Source: Gp7-AA10 sp035636095
GTDB taxonomy: Bacteria; Acidobacteriota; Thermoanaerobaculia; Gp7-AA8
Reading direction: 5' to 3'
Assembly: GCA_035636095.1 (NCBI GenBank)
Contig: DASPZU010000023.1
Location: 1 to 7,154, forward strand
DNA: 7,154 nt
A program made the translations under genes and the position numbers. The notes below the pieces were generated by a model that was not told the DNA's origin, made no database searches, and worked only from the letters and a program-made list of their open reading frames with translations. Of the stretch, positions 1-7,154 are shown piece by piece (the first letter of the stretch is position 1; the number at the start of each line of letters is the position of its first letter).

Positions 1-78
1 GAACGCCGCGGTGTTCTCCAGATGGAACGGGGCCCCTTCAACCGGTCCCACACGCGTCTCAAGCCGTAGCGGACGCAC
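1..78 (-). CDS. Possible start of a further gene, running off the left edge
   Basis: On the minus strand a frame opens with GTG at 78-76, just after an in-frame stop at 93-91, and stays open to the window edge (26 codons). Its end reads GAPFHLENTAAF, which looks protein-like, with mostly G/C third positions. It would overlap the end of the alpha/beta hydrolase gene by 20 bases in another frame, as often happens in compact operons. There is only a weak AAGG-like stretch before the GTG, and I do not recognise the product. The alternative is chance openness in GC-rich DNA, so this is a tentative call. Confidence 0.25.
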   Translation of the reverse strand, partial: MRPLRLETRVGPVEGAPFHLENTAAF

Positions 79-760
79 CTTGAACAGCGCTCACGGCGGC
101 TCGAATCACGTCGACCACGAAGCCGGGTTGAGACAGCATCGCGACGTGGCTGCTGTCGACAGATCGGATGGTGGCTCCCATGCGCTTCGCGAGGAAGCGT
201 TGCAGATCGGGCTGAACCGTCCGGTCGTTGTTGGCCACGATGTACCAAGACGGCTTCGACTTCCACGCGGTCCCAGGCGCATTCCGGCTGAACAAGTCGG
301 CAGCCGGCGCATAGTGGGTGGCCCAGACGACCTTCTGCTCTTGTGCCGAAAGATCTCCGGCGAAGCAGGCGACACCTTCCGGCCGCATCCAGATGCGTCC
401 GTCGGCGACTTCGACGTACTTGAACACGTCTGTGACGGGATACTTCTCCTGCTGGCTCTGCGAAGTCTCGTTCGCATCGGGCGCCAGCGCGGCGATGTAG
501 ACGAGCCCAGCGACGCGCTCATCGGTGCCTGCTGCCGTGATGACACTTCCGCCGTAGGAGTGGCCGACGAGGATGGCCGGGCTGCCGACCCGCCCGAGCG
601 TCCGTTTTACTGTGGCGACGTCGCCTTCGGGGGTGTCGAGGCCATACTGGGCGGCCATCACCTCGTAGCCCTCGGCCTGAAGCGGCGGGATCACCTTGCT
701 GAAGCTTGAGCCGTCTGCCCAGATCCCATGGCAGAAGACGATACTCGGGTTGGTCGGCAT
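59..760 (-). CDS. Alpha/beta hydrolase fold protein (serine hydrolase/esterase-like)
   Basis: A 233-residue cytoplasmic hydrolase with no signal peptide. The start motif HGIWADGSSF (residues 11-20) supplies the oxyanion-hole HG seen in the small alpha/beta hydrolases with an HGxxxDGSS opening. The nucleophile elbow is GHSYGG (66-71, Ser68). Likely acid and base are Asp179 (NNDR) and His205 (SSHVAMLSQP), so the Ser-Asp-His triad looks complete. Length is normal for a single-domain member. The ATG at 760 is supported by AAGGAG at 771-766, 5 bases upstream. The gene starts 30 bases after the STAS-like gene and is probably co-transcribed with it. Members of this family are annotated as esterases or as pyrethroid-hydrolase-like, but the true substrate is often unknown. 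I infer hydrolysis of an ester or similar bond and do not assign a substrate. Confidence 0.9.
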   Translation of the reverse strand: MPTNPSIVFCHGIWADGSSFSKVIPPLQAEGYEVMAAQYGLDTPEGDVATVKRTLGRVGSPAILVGHSYGGSVITAAGTDERVAGLVYIAALAPDANETSQSQQEKYPVTDVFKYVEVADGRIWMRPEGVACFAGDLSAQEQKVVWATHYAPAADLFSRNAPGTAWKSKPSWYIVANNDRTVQPDLQRFLAKRMGATIRSVDSSHVAMLSQPGFVVDVIRAAVSAVQGASATA

Positions 761-790
761 AGATGCTCCTTTCTCAAGTTGTTCGCGCGC

Positions 791-1051
791 TTAACTTCCG
801 GACTCTCTCGCGATCCATTCGCGAATGAACGGCGCACAGTGCTGCAGGACGATGCCATCGCGTTCGGCAGCCACCAGAAAACGAACCGCGTCGATGTCCG
901 TGAGCGTGACTTCATCGAGATCCAGCGCCGTTGGAGCACGACTCGCGGCAATCTCCTCACGAACCGGCGCGATGTGTTCGGCACGCATGCGGCCGATCAA
1001 ACGAATCGTGGTCCCGTCTTCGCGGACGTCGGCGACGATCCTCAGCGTCAT
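791..1051 (-). CDS. Small STAS-like domain protein
   Basis: An 86-residue protein that reads as a single short STAS-type domain. It has an early strand pair (TLRIVADV, TTIRLIGRM), a helix around 27-36, then TALDLDEVTLTDIDAVRFL (41-59) and a final helix 74-83. The segment LDLDEVTLTDIDAVRFL lines up with the LDLSGVxxxDSSGLxxL core of anti-sigma-factor antagonists. Asp54 falls at the serine that is phosphorylated in SpoIIAA-type proteins, so kinase switching is unlikely. STAS proteins usually bind a partner such as an anti-sigma kinase or a transporter. No such partner is in the window. It lies between the sigma-54 activator and the hydrolase, 30 bases upstream of the latter. There is no clear Shine-Dalgarno before the ATG at 1051. 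Domain assignment is by eye, and an unrelated small alpha/beta protein remains possible. Confidence 0.7.
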   Translation of the reverse strand: MTLRIVADVREDGTTIRLIGRMRAEHIAPVREEIAASRAPTALDLDEVTLTDIDAVRFLVAAERDGIVLQHCAPFIREWIARESGS

Positions 1052-1081
1052 GGGCGCGACCGGGCAATCGCGTGGCGGTCG

Positions 1082-1097
1082 TGCAATTGGCAGTCCC
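1082..1097 (-). promoter_or_regulatory. Candidate sigma-54 (-24/-12) promoter
   Basis: Read on the minus strand, this is GGGACTGCCAATTGCA. GG and GC are separated by exactly 10 bases, and the -12 half TTGCA is perfect. In the -24 half only the GG and the following purine fit TGGCACR, so it is a weak-to-moderate match. It would start transcription near 1071, about 20 bases before the STAS-like ATG at 1051. Its place just downstream of a sigma-54 activator gene and of two palindromes supports it, but GG-N10-GC occurs by chance in GC-rich DNA. Confidence 0.35.
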
Positions 1098-1141
1098 CGC
1101 CTCGATCGTGTGCAGCCAGTGACTTACAGGAAGGTAGCGTG

Positions 1142-1171
1142 CTGATCGTTCAGAATTTGCTGATCGGTCAG
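1142..1171 (-). promoter_or_regulatory. Two tandem imperfect palindromes, candidate activator-binding sites
   Basis: Two copies of a dyad with arms CTGA and TCAG lie at 1142-1153 (CTGATCGTTCAG) and 1160-1171 (CTGATCGGTCAG). They are 18 bases apart centre to centre and differ at one position. Each is an imperfect palindrome, fitting a dimeric Fis-type HTH. Their centres lie about 76 and 94 bases upstream of the start point predicted from the element at 1082-1097, a normal distance for upstream activating sequences. They sit between the activator's stop and the STAS-like gene. The repeat is directly visible; its role as binding site for the adjacent regulator is inference. Confidence 0.45.
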
Positions 1172-1208
1172 CGTTTTGGGCGGAACTGCAGGCGGCGACG
1201 GATGAAGC

Positions 1209-3200
<1,992 letters not shown>

Positions 3201-3313
3201 GAATCAATCGTATGCGAATCCTGAGAAAGAGCGCAGTTCGGAAACGCATGGTTGCGAAATCGCGTCTCAAGGGGTAAGCATAGGGTTTTGCTCGCCGTAC
3301 TGGAGGCACGCAG
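3201..3313. other. Divergent intergenic region between the sigma-54 activator and dps
   Basis: This 113-base gap must carry promoters for both directions. On the plus strand TGGAGG at 3301-3306 is a good ribosome binding site for dps. A GGAAAC (3240-3245) followed after 17 bases by CGTC (3263-3266) resembles the -35/-10 pair of ECF-type sigma promoters. TTGCGA (3252-3257) with TAAGCA (3275-3280) is a poor sigma-70 alternative. I found no copy of the CTGA-TCAG dyads and no GG-N10-GC element here. None of the promoter candidates is strong. Confidence 0.4.
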
Positions 3314-3907
3314 ATGACCAAATCCACTCTCGAAGCCGAAGCCATTCTGAAACGGGCCGCGCCGCTCACCCATCAACAAGCCCATGAGATTCAACCGTTT
3401 GGGCATCTGGTGCGGATGCCCATCGCGCTGTCGGAACAGACGTGCAAAGAGAGCGTTGAGAACCTCAACCAGCTCCTTGCCGACACAATGACGCTCCGAG
3501 ACCTGTACAAGAAACATCATTGGCAGATCGCGGGCCCGACGTTCTATCAGCTTCACCTCCTGTTCGACAAGCACTACGACGAGCAGAACGAGCTTGTCGA
3601 CAAGATCGCCGAGCGCGTTCAGCTCCTGGGCGGCGTGAGCGTCGCGATGGCACACGATGTCGCGGAGACGACGCTCATTCCCCGGGCCCCCAAGGGTCGC
3701 GAAGAGGCACCGGTGCAGATCTCTCGCTTGCTGCACGCGCACGAGATCGTGCTGAAAGAAGCACGGACGATGGCGCGACGCGCGGCCGAAGGCGGCGACG
3801 ACGGAACCAATGACCTACTCGTCAGCGACGTCATCCGCCGCAACGAATTGCAGGTGTGGTTTGTCGCAGAGCATGTGGTCGACGTGCCATTGACGACGGC
3901 CGTATGA
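3314..3907 (+). CDS. dps: Dps-family ferritin-like protein (DNA protection during starvation)
   Basis: A 197-residue Dps/miniferritin. These proteins form 12-subunit shells that oxidise Fe(II), usually with hydrogen peroxide, store the iron and often shield DNA. The inter-subunit ferroxidase site is complete: His69 (HHW), His81 and Asp85 (LHLLFD), then Asp96 and Glu100 (DKIAER), matching the five ligands known from Escherichia coli Dps. The four-helix core covers about 40-190. The N-terminal extension of roughly 40 residues (Lys/Arg/His-containing, MTKSTLEAEAILKR) is somewhat long and could contact DNA, which is inference. The ATG at 3314 follows TGGAGG at a 7-base spacing. It is the first gene of a plus-strand cluster. 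Its stop overlaps the start of the reductase-like gene as ATGA at 3904-3907, implying translational coupling. Regulation by oxidative or general stress is likely but no operator was recognised. Confidence 0.95.
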   Translation: MTKSTLEAEAILKRAAPLTHQQAHEIQPFGHLVRMPIALSEQTCKESVENLNQLLADTMTLRDLYKKHHWQIAGPTFYQLHLLFDKHYDEQNELVDKIAERVQLLGGVSVAMAHDVAETTLIPRAPKGREEAPVQISRLLHAHEIVLKEARTMARRAAEGGDDGTNDLLVSDVIRRNELQVWFVAEHVVDVPLTTAV

Positions 3908-5640
3908 ATCCGCTGGGACGCCAGAAGGATAGTTTCCCGCTGTTAACCATGGACACGCCCGATCCCGTGACAACTCAAACGCCTTTTGCGGTGACGGTCT
4001 CGCGTCCCGAGCGCTTGTTTCCGAAGCTCACACCCGCGCAGCTGGCCCGGATCACCTCGCATGGCCGACGACGAGCGACCTCGCGCAGCGAAGTGTTGGT
4101 TGACGTCGGCGATCGGGTCGTGCCGTGCTTTGTCGTGGTCGCGGGCGAGATTCAGGCGCTGCAGGTCTCCGACGGGGCGGAGACGCTCATTGTGAGCCAT
4201 GGCCCCGGGAGCTTCACGGGAGAAGCCAACCTGATTTCGGGTCGGCCGTCGATGGCGAGGCTGCGCGTCAGCGAACCAGGCGAAGTGATTGAACTCAGTC
4301 GCGAGCAGCTGCTTGCGTTGGTGCAGACCGATGCGGAGCTGAGCGAGATCCTGATGCGCGCCTTCATTCTGCGTCGTCTCGAGTTGCTCGCGCGCGACGT
4401 GGGCGGGGTCGTGGTCATCGGATCCACGTACAACGCCGGAACGCTCAGGATCAGGGAGTTCCTGACGCGGAACGGGCATCCGTTCCACTTCGTCGATCTT
4501 GATCGGGATGCGGACGCGCAGGAGCTGCTCGACCGGTTTCATGTCAGCGTCGCGGACGTGCCGGTGCTGATCTGCGGGGTCGAGACGGTGTTACGGAATC
4601 CGACGAACGCGCAGATCGCGGACTGCCTCGGCTTCAATGAGACCGTCGACCAAACGCGCGTAAACGATCTTGTCGTCGTCGGAGCGGGGCCGGCAGGACT
4701 CGCCGCGGCGGTGTATGGCGCGTCGGAAGGGCTCAGTGTGCTCGTCCTCGAATCGAACGTGCCCGGCGGACAGGCGGGGTCCAGCTCCCGCATTGAGAAC
4801 TATCTTGGATTCCCGACAGGGATTTCTGGGCTAGACCTGACAGGCCGCGCCTATGCGCAGGCATTGAAGTTTGGGGCCCGGGTGATGGTCGCGAAAGGCG
4901 CGACGCGGTTGGCGTGCGACGGGCAGCGATACACCGTGGAAATCGATGGAGGGCCGAAAGTCCTCGCACGTACGGTCATCATCGCGACTGGAGCGGAGTA
5001 CCGGAAACCGGCGCTCGAGAACCTGTCGATGTTCGAAGGCGCCGGTGTCTACTACGGCGCCACGCCCATGGAAGCCCAGCTCTGTCTCGGTGACGAGGTT
5101 GTGATCGTGGGCGGCGGCAATTCGGCCGGACAGGCCGCGGTGTTTCTCGCGCAGACCACACGCCGCGTCCACGTGCTGGTCCGGAAAGATGGACTGGCGG
5201 ACACCATGTCCCGCTATCTCATTCGCCGGATCGAAGAGACGCCATCGATCGTGCTGCGGACCCGTACCGAGATTGTTGGCTTGGAAGGGGACGGACGGCT
5301 CGAGCGGATCCGGTGGCGCGACGAGCGAACCGGCGACATCGAGACGCACAACATCCGCCACGTGTTCATGATGACCGGGGCGGACCCCAACACGCGCTGG
5401 CTCGATGGATGTATTGCCCTTGATGACAAGGGATTTGTGAAGACCGGCCCGGACCTCTTGCCCGAGGAGCTCGCGGCTGCGAAATGGCCGCACACTCGTT
5501 CGCCGCATCTGCTCGAGACAAATCGACCCGGCATCTTCGCGGTCGGCGATGCGCGGGGCGGCAACATCAAGCGAGTGGCGTCGGCCGTCGGCGAAGGGTC
5601 GATCGCCGTCGCGTTTGTGCATCAGGTGCTTCGACCGTAA
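3904..5640 (+). CDS. Cyclic-nucleotide-domain / glutaredoxin-like / thioredoxin-reductase-like FAD oxidoreductase fusion
   Basis: A 578-residue three-part protein. Residues about 38-160 read as a cyclic-nucleotide-binding beta-barrel with FTGEANLISGRPSMA (104-118); the usual PRxA phosphate-binding Arg is Ser here. Residues about 168-245 are a glutaredoxin/thioredoxin-like fold with a VP cis-proline (219-220), but the CxxC position reads NAGT (177-180). Residues about 255-578 are a thioredoxin-reductase-like flavoprotein: FAD Rossmann GAGPAG (260-265), GGQAG (288-292), ATG (361-363), second Rossmann GGGNSAG (403-409) for NAD(P)H, and C-terminal GDARGG...AVGEG (548-565). The CATC disulfide of thioredoxin reductase is replaced by GATP (385-388), so classical thioredoxin reduction is unlikely; Cys394 nearby could be redox-active. 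This cysteine loss is, as I recall, typical of the fused family. The ATG at 3904 overlaps the dps stop by 4 bases; ATG 3949 is an alternative. The upstream extension to GTG 3856 lies inside dps and is rejected. I infer an NAD(P)H-dependent flavoenzyme in the stress response, electron acceptor unknown. Confidence 0.9.
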   Translation: MNPLGRQKDSFPLLTMDTPDPVTTQTPFAVTVSRPERLFPKLTPAQLARITSHGRRRATSRSEVLVDVGDRVVPCFVVVAGEIQALQVSDGAETLIVSHGPGSFTGEANLISGRPSMARLRVSEPGEVIELSREQLLALVQTDAELSEILMRAFILRRLELLARDVGGVVVIGSTYNAGTLRIREFLTRNGHPFHFVDLDRDADAQELLDRFHVSVADVPVLICGVETVLRNPTNAQIADCLGFNETVDQTRVNDLVVVGAGPAGLAAAVYGASEGLSVLVLESNVPGGQAGSSSRIENYLGFPTGISGLDLTGRAYAQALKFGARVMVAKGATRLACDGQRYTVEIDGGPKVLARTVIIATGAEYRKPALENLSMFEGAGVYYGATPMEAQLCLGDEVVIVGGGNSAGQAAVFLAQTTRRVHVLVRKDGLADTMSRYLIRRIEETPSIVLRTRTEIVGLEGDGRLERIRWRDERTGDIETHNIRHVFMMTGADPNTRWLDGCIALDDKGFVKTGPDLLPEELAAAKWPHTRSPHLLETNRPGIFAVGDARGGNIKRVASAVGEGSIAVAFVHQVLRP

Positions 5641-5648
5641 AGGATGTC

Positions 5649-5918
5649 ATGTCCGATCAGAGTTGTGTGCACATCACTGCCATTGCCAGCGTCAAGCACC
5701 CAAAACGACGGGAGTGCCAGGAGTGCGTCAAGATCGGCGGAACCTGGGTTCATCTCCGTACTTGTCAGGAGTGCGGTGGCACACATTGCTGCGACAACTC
5801 GCCCAACCGTCACGCGACGAAGCACGCGCGCGCGACGGGGCATCCGGTTATCGCATCGGCGGAGCCGGGTGAGCGCTGGCTCTATTGCTATCCGGACGAC
5901 GCGTTTGCCGAATACTGA
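5649..5918 (+). CDS. UBP-type zinc finger domain protein
   Basis: An 89-residue protein made almost wholly of a ubiquitin-hydrolase-type (ZnF-UBP) zinc finger. Potential zinc ligands are Cys6 and His8, Cys23 and Cys26, Cys39 and Cys42, Cys47/Cys48, and His55, His59 and His65. The core W-x5-CQECGGTHCC (33-48) followed by RHATKHARATGHPV (54-67) matches the family pattern. In eukaryotes this fold binds the C-terminus of ubiquitin. Bacterial copies are short stand-alone proteins of unknown role. The ATG at 5649 is supported by AAAGGA (5639-5644), 4 bases upstream and overlapping the reductase stop codon. Only 8 bases separate it from the reductase-like gene, so they are surely co-transcribed. Such zinc fingers are, to my knowledge, often found near this class of reductase, suggesting partnership, for example binding a peptide tail or serving as a redox-sensitive zinc site. 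That role is inference. Confidence 0.88.
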   Translation: MSDQSCVHITAIASVKHPKRRECQECVKIGGTWVHLRTCQECGGTHCCDNSPNRHATKHARATGHPVIASAEPGERWLYCYPDDAFAEY

Positions 5919-5926
5919 TGACCACG

Positions 5927-6175
5927 TTATCGCCGTTCCTGCTTGAGTTTGCGGTACAGCGTTGCGGCGCCGATGCCTAGTCGTTGCGCCGCTTTGGCCC
6001 GATTGCCCCCAGACGCACGCAGCGCCGCGGCAATGTAGTCGCGTTCTAACTCGGCGAGCGTGCGAATCTCACTGGCGGTCTGAATGGCTGAAGGCGCGGC
6101 GCCGACCTCGGGCGGCAAGTCGTCTGCGCCGATGCGATCAGCCCGCGCCAGGACGACGGCCTGCTCGAGCAGTGA
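5927..6175 (-). pseudogene. C-terminal remnant of an NtrC-type sigma-54 activator
   Basis: On the minus strand the segment EQAVVLARADRIGADDLPPEV and the following residues match the end of the AAA+ domain and the linker of NtrC-type activators. The Fis-type HTH GGNRAKAAQRLGIGAATLYRKLKQ comes just before the TAA at 5929-5927. The ATPase core, GAFTGA loop and any sensor or receiver domain are missing. Family members are usually 440 residues or more, but only about 80 recognisable residues remain. Recognisable similarity stops near 6175; the open frame continues to an ATG at 6223 with unrelated residues. It could still be made as a small DNA-binding protein competing for activator sites, but a decayed gene is likelier. 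It is convergent with the zinc finger gene, with 8 bases between the stops and no visible terminator hairpin. It is distinct from the activator at 1209-3200, whose HTH sequence differs. Confidence 0.8.
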
Positions 6176-6424
6176 ACGGCGCGCTGTGGCTGGTGGACAT
6201 GCCCCGAAAGCGGCAACGTGCACGTCACGACGGCAGTGCCTTCGAACATATAGCCGTTACAGAATCCTCGAGCTTTTTGTAGGGGATAGTTGCCGTAATG
6301 TTTATGGGGGTGAAGTCGAAGTGCGCCCACCACGTGCGCCCACCTAACCCATCGGCGGAGAGTCGAGGTCCCCGCTCGCCATTGGGGAACATTCTGGAGG
6401 GTCTGTGCGAGAGGACCGATGACT
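6176..6424. other. Unassigned spacer between regulator remnant and SDR gene
   Basis: About 250 bases with no convincing coding sequence on either strand. Frames that cross it give low-complexity or Arg/Ser/Pro-rich shadow peptides. It contains a two-copy 11-base repeat (6321-6344). An interrupted inverted repeat TCCCC/GGGGA (6369-6373 and 6384-6388, 10-base loop) lacks a T-run, so it is not a good terminator. The stretch around 6240-6320 has a lower GC content to the eye than the neighbouring genes. It may be debris of a mobile element or of the missing part of the regulator region. I do not recognise a specific element. Confidence 0.5.
6321..6344. repeat. Short tandem repeat, two copies of GTGCGCCCACC
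   Basis: The 11-base unit GTGCGCCCACC occurs at 6321-6331 and again at 6334-6344, separated by AC, giving a 13-base period. It sits in the unassigned spacer next to the truncated regulator. Two copies may be a protein-binding site, part of an element end or simple slippage; no function can be assigned. Confidence 0.6.
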
Positions 6425-7154
6425 CTACACTTGCGCGAATCCACCATCCACGAACAATTCGATTCCCGTGATGTAGCTGCTATCGTCGGATGCGAGAAAC
6501 ACGACGGCTTTAGCAGTCTCATCGGGCGTTCCGAGCCTTCCGAGCGGAACGCTCTCGGCGACCATCTGTTTGCGTTTCTCGCCTACCTCTGAAGAAGCCA
6601 GCAATTCACGCGATGCGGGCGTGTCGATTGAGCCTGGGCTCACGGCGTTGACTCGAATGCGGCGTTCCTTTAAGTCGGTCGTCCATGTCCGCGCGAACGA
6701 GCGCACCGCCGCCTTGGTCGCGGAGTAGACGCTGTATGCAGGCAGGCCTTTGCTGCCTACCATCGACGCACTGAGAATGAAGGATGCGCCGTCGGGCAGC
6801 AAAGGCAGAGCCTTCTGAACCGTAAAAAGCACGCCTTTTACATTGGTGTCGAAAATCGAATCGAAAAACTCTTCGCTGATAGCGCCCAAGGCGGCATAGC
6901 GGACAACGCCGGCATTCGCAAACACAATATCAAGCTTGCCCTTCTCCTGCTTGATTTGAGCAAAGAGGCGTTCGACATCGGCGAGGTTCGACACGTCTCC
7001 TTGCACGCCGGTGACATTTCTTCCGATTTCCTTGACGGCTGCGGCCAATTCCGCGCCGCGGCGCCCGGTGATGAAGACGTAGGCACCTTCGTGGACAAAC
7101 TGCTTCGCGGTCGCAAGGCCGATGCCGCTATTGCCGCCCGTAACGAGCGCGATT
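6425..7154 (-). CDS. Short-chain dehydrogenase/reductase (SDR), 5' end beyond the window
   Basis: The minus-strand frame is open from the right edge to the TAG at 6427-6425, giving 242 residues. It begins IALVTGGNSGIG, so only the first few residues are missing. The classical SDR features are all present: cofactor motif TGGNSGIG (5-12 of the visible part), Asp at GDV (53), NAG (80-82), structural Asn104 and catalytic Ser130, Tyr143 and Lys147 (YSATK). The C-terminus GIELFVDGGFAQV is typical of the family. Arg31-Arg32 after the second strand favour NADP(H) over NAD(H). It catalyses an NAD(P)-dependent alcohol/ketone interconversion on an unknown substrate in the cytoplasm. Apparent internal starts, such as one at 7048, are inside the Rossmann fold and are not real. 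Base composition looks slightly less GC-rich than the genes to the left. It is separated from them by a rearranged spacer and may belong to a different unit. Confidence 0.95.
   Translation of the reverse strand, partial: IALVTGGNSGIGLATAKQFVHEGAYVFITGRRGAELAAAVKEIGRNVTGVQGDVSNLADVERLFAQIKQEKGKLDIVFANAGVVRYAALGAISEEFFDSIFDTNVKGVLFTVQKALPLLPDGASFILSASMVGSKGLPAYSVYSATKAAVRSFARTWTTDLKERRIRVNAVSPGSIDTPASRELLASSEVGEKRKQMVAESVPLGRLGTPDETAKAVVFLASDDSSYITGIELFVDGGFAQV

Noticed and set aside
29..36. GGGGCCCC palindrome as a terminator or operator
   Set aside because: It has no loop and no T-run, lies in a possibly coding stretch, and is a short GC palindrome expected by chance here.
11..709. Long plus-strand open frame of 232 codons opposite the hydrolase
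   Set aside because: It mirrors the hydrolase gene, which has a full set of family motifs and a good ribosome binding site. The plus-strand peptide has no recognisable motif and is typical antisense openness in GC-rich DNA.
3856..3903. GTG start extending the reductase-like protein by 16 residues into dps
   Set aside because: The extra residues (VCRRACGRRAIDDGR) are an out-of-frame reading of dps codons. The ATGA overlap at 3904-3907 is a far more usual start arrangement.
4831..5622. Minus-strand open frame of 263 codons opposite the reductase-like gene
   Set aside because: It lies wholly within a gene with clear FAD and NAD(P)H motifs. The antisense peptide is His/Arg/Asp-rich without family signatures.
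6369..6388. Inverted repeat TCCCC/GGGGA as a terminator
   Set aside because: The stem is only 5 base pairs with a 10-base loop and no T-run on either strand.
6046..6522. Minus-strand open frame of 158 codons spanning the spacer
   Set aside because: It crosses the ends of the regulator remnant and the SDR gene in a different frame from each, and shows no recognisable domain.

Overview
The window is GC-rich bacterial chromosome with dense gene packing, short intergenic gaps and mostly G/C third codon positions. A GAF-PAS sigma-54 activator, a Dps and a cyclic-nucleotide-domain/thioredoxin-reductase-like fusion suggest a soil or environmental bacterium (Acidobacteriota, a proteobacterium or similar). 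The sequence alone does not fix the phylum. No RNA gene, CRISPR array or intact mobile element was seen.

Left block (1-3200, all minus strand): a sigma-54-dependent activator with GAF, PAS, AAA+ and Fis-type HTH domains (3200-1209) is followed by a small STAS-like protein (1051-791) and an alpha/beta hydrolase (760-59). A further reading frame may start at 78 and run off the left edge. The 157-base gap between activator and STAS gene holds two tandem imperfect palindromes and, further downstream, a GG-N10-GC element with a good TTGCA half. This is the layout expected of an activator-driven sigma-54 promoter, so the activator probably controls the STAS-hydrolase pair next to it.

Central block (3314-5918, plus strand): three tightly packed genes read away from the activator. 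They are a ferroxidase-competent Dps, a 578-residue fusion (cyclic-nucleotide-binding-like, glutaredoxin-like and thioredoxin-reductase-like domains), and an 89-residue UBP-type zinc finger protein. The Dps and fusion genes share an ATGA stop/start overlap, and the zinc finger gene begins 8 bases after the fusion stops. This looks like one stress-response operon. The fusion keeps its FAD and nucleotide Rossmann signatures but has lost the redox cysteines of both thiol-type domains and the usual phosphate-binding Arg of the cyclic nucleotide domain. It is the most intriguing protein here.

Right block (5927-7154, minus strand): the C-terminal stub of a second sigma-54 activator (HTH plus linker only) ends abruptly near 6175. 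About 250 bases of apparently non-coding sequence follow, with a short tandem repeat. Then comes a short-chain dehydrogenase/reductase whose first few residues lie beyond the right edge. The decapitated regulator and unassigned spacer mark a probable rearrangement or insertion boundary.
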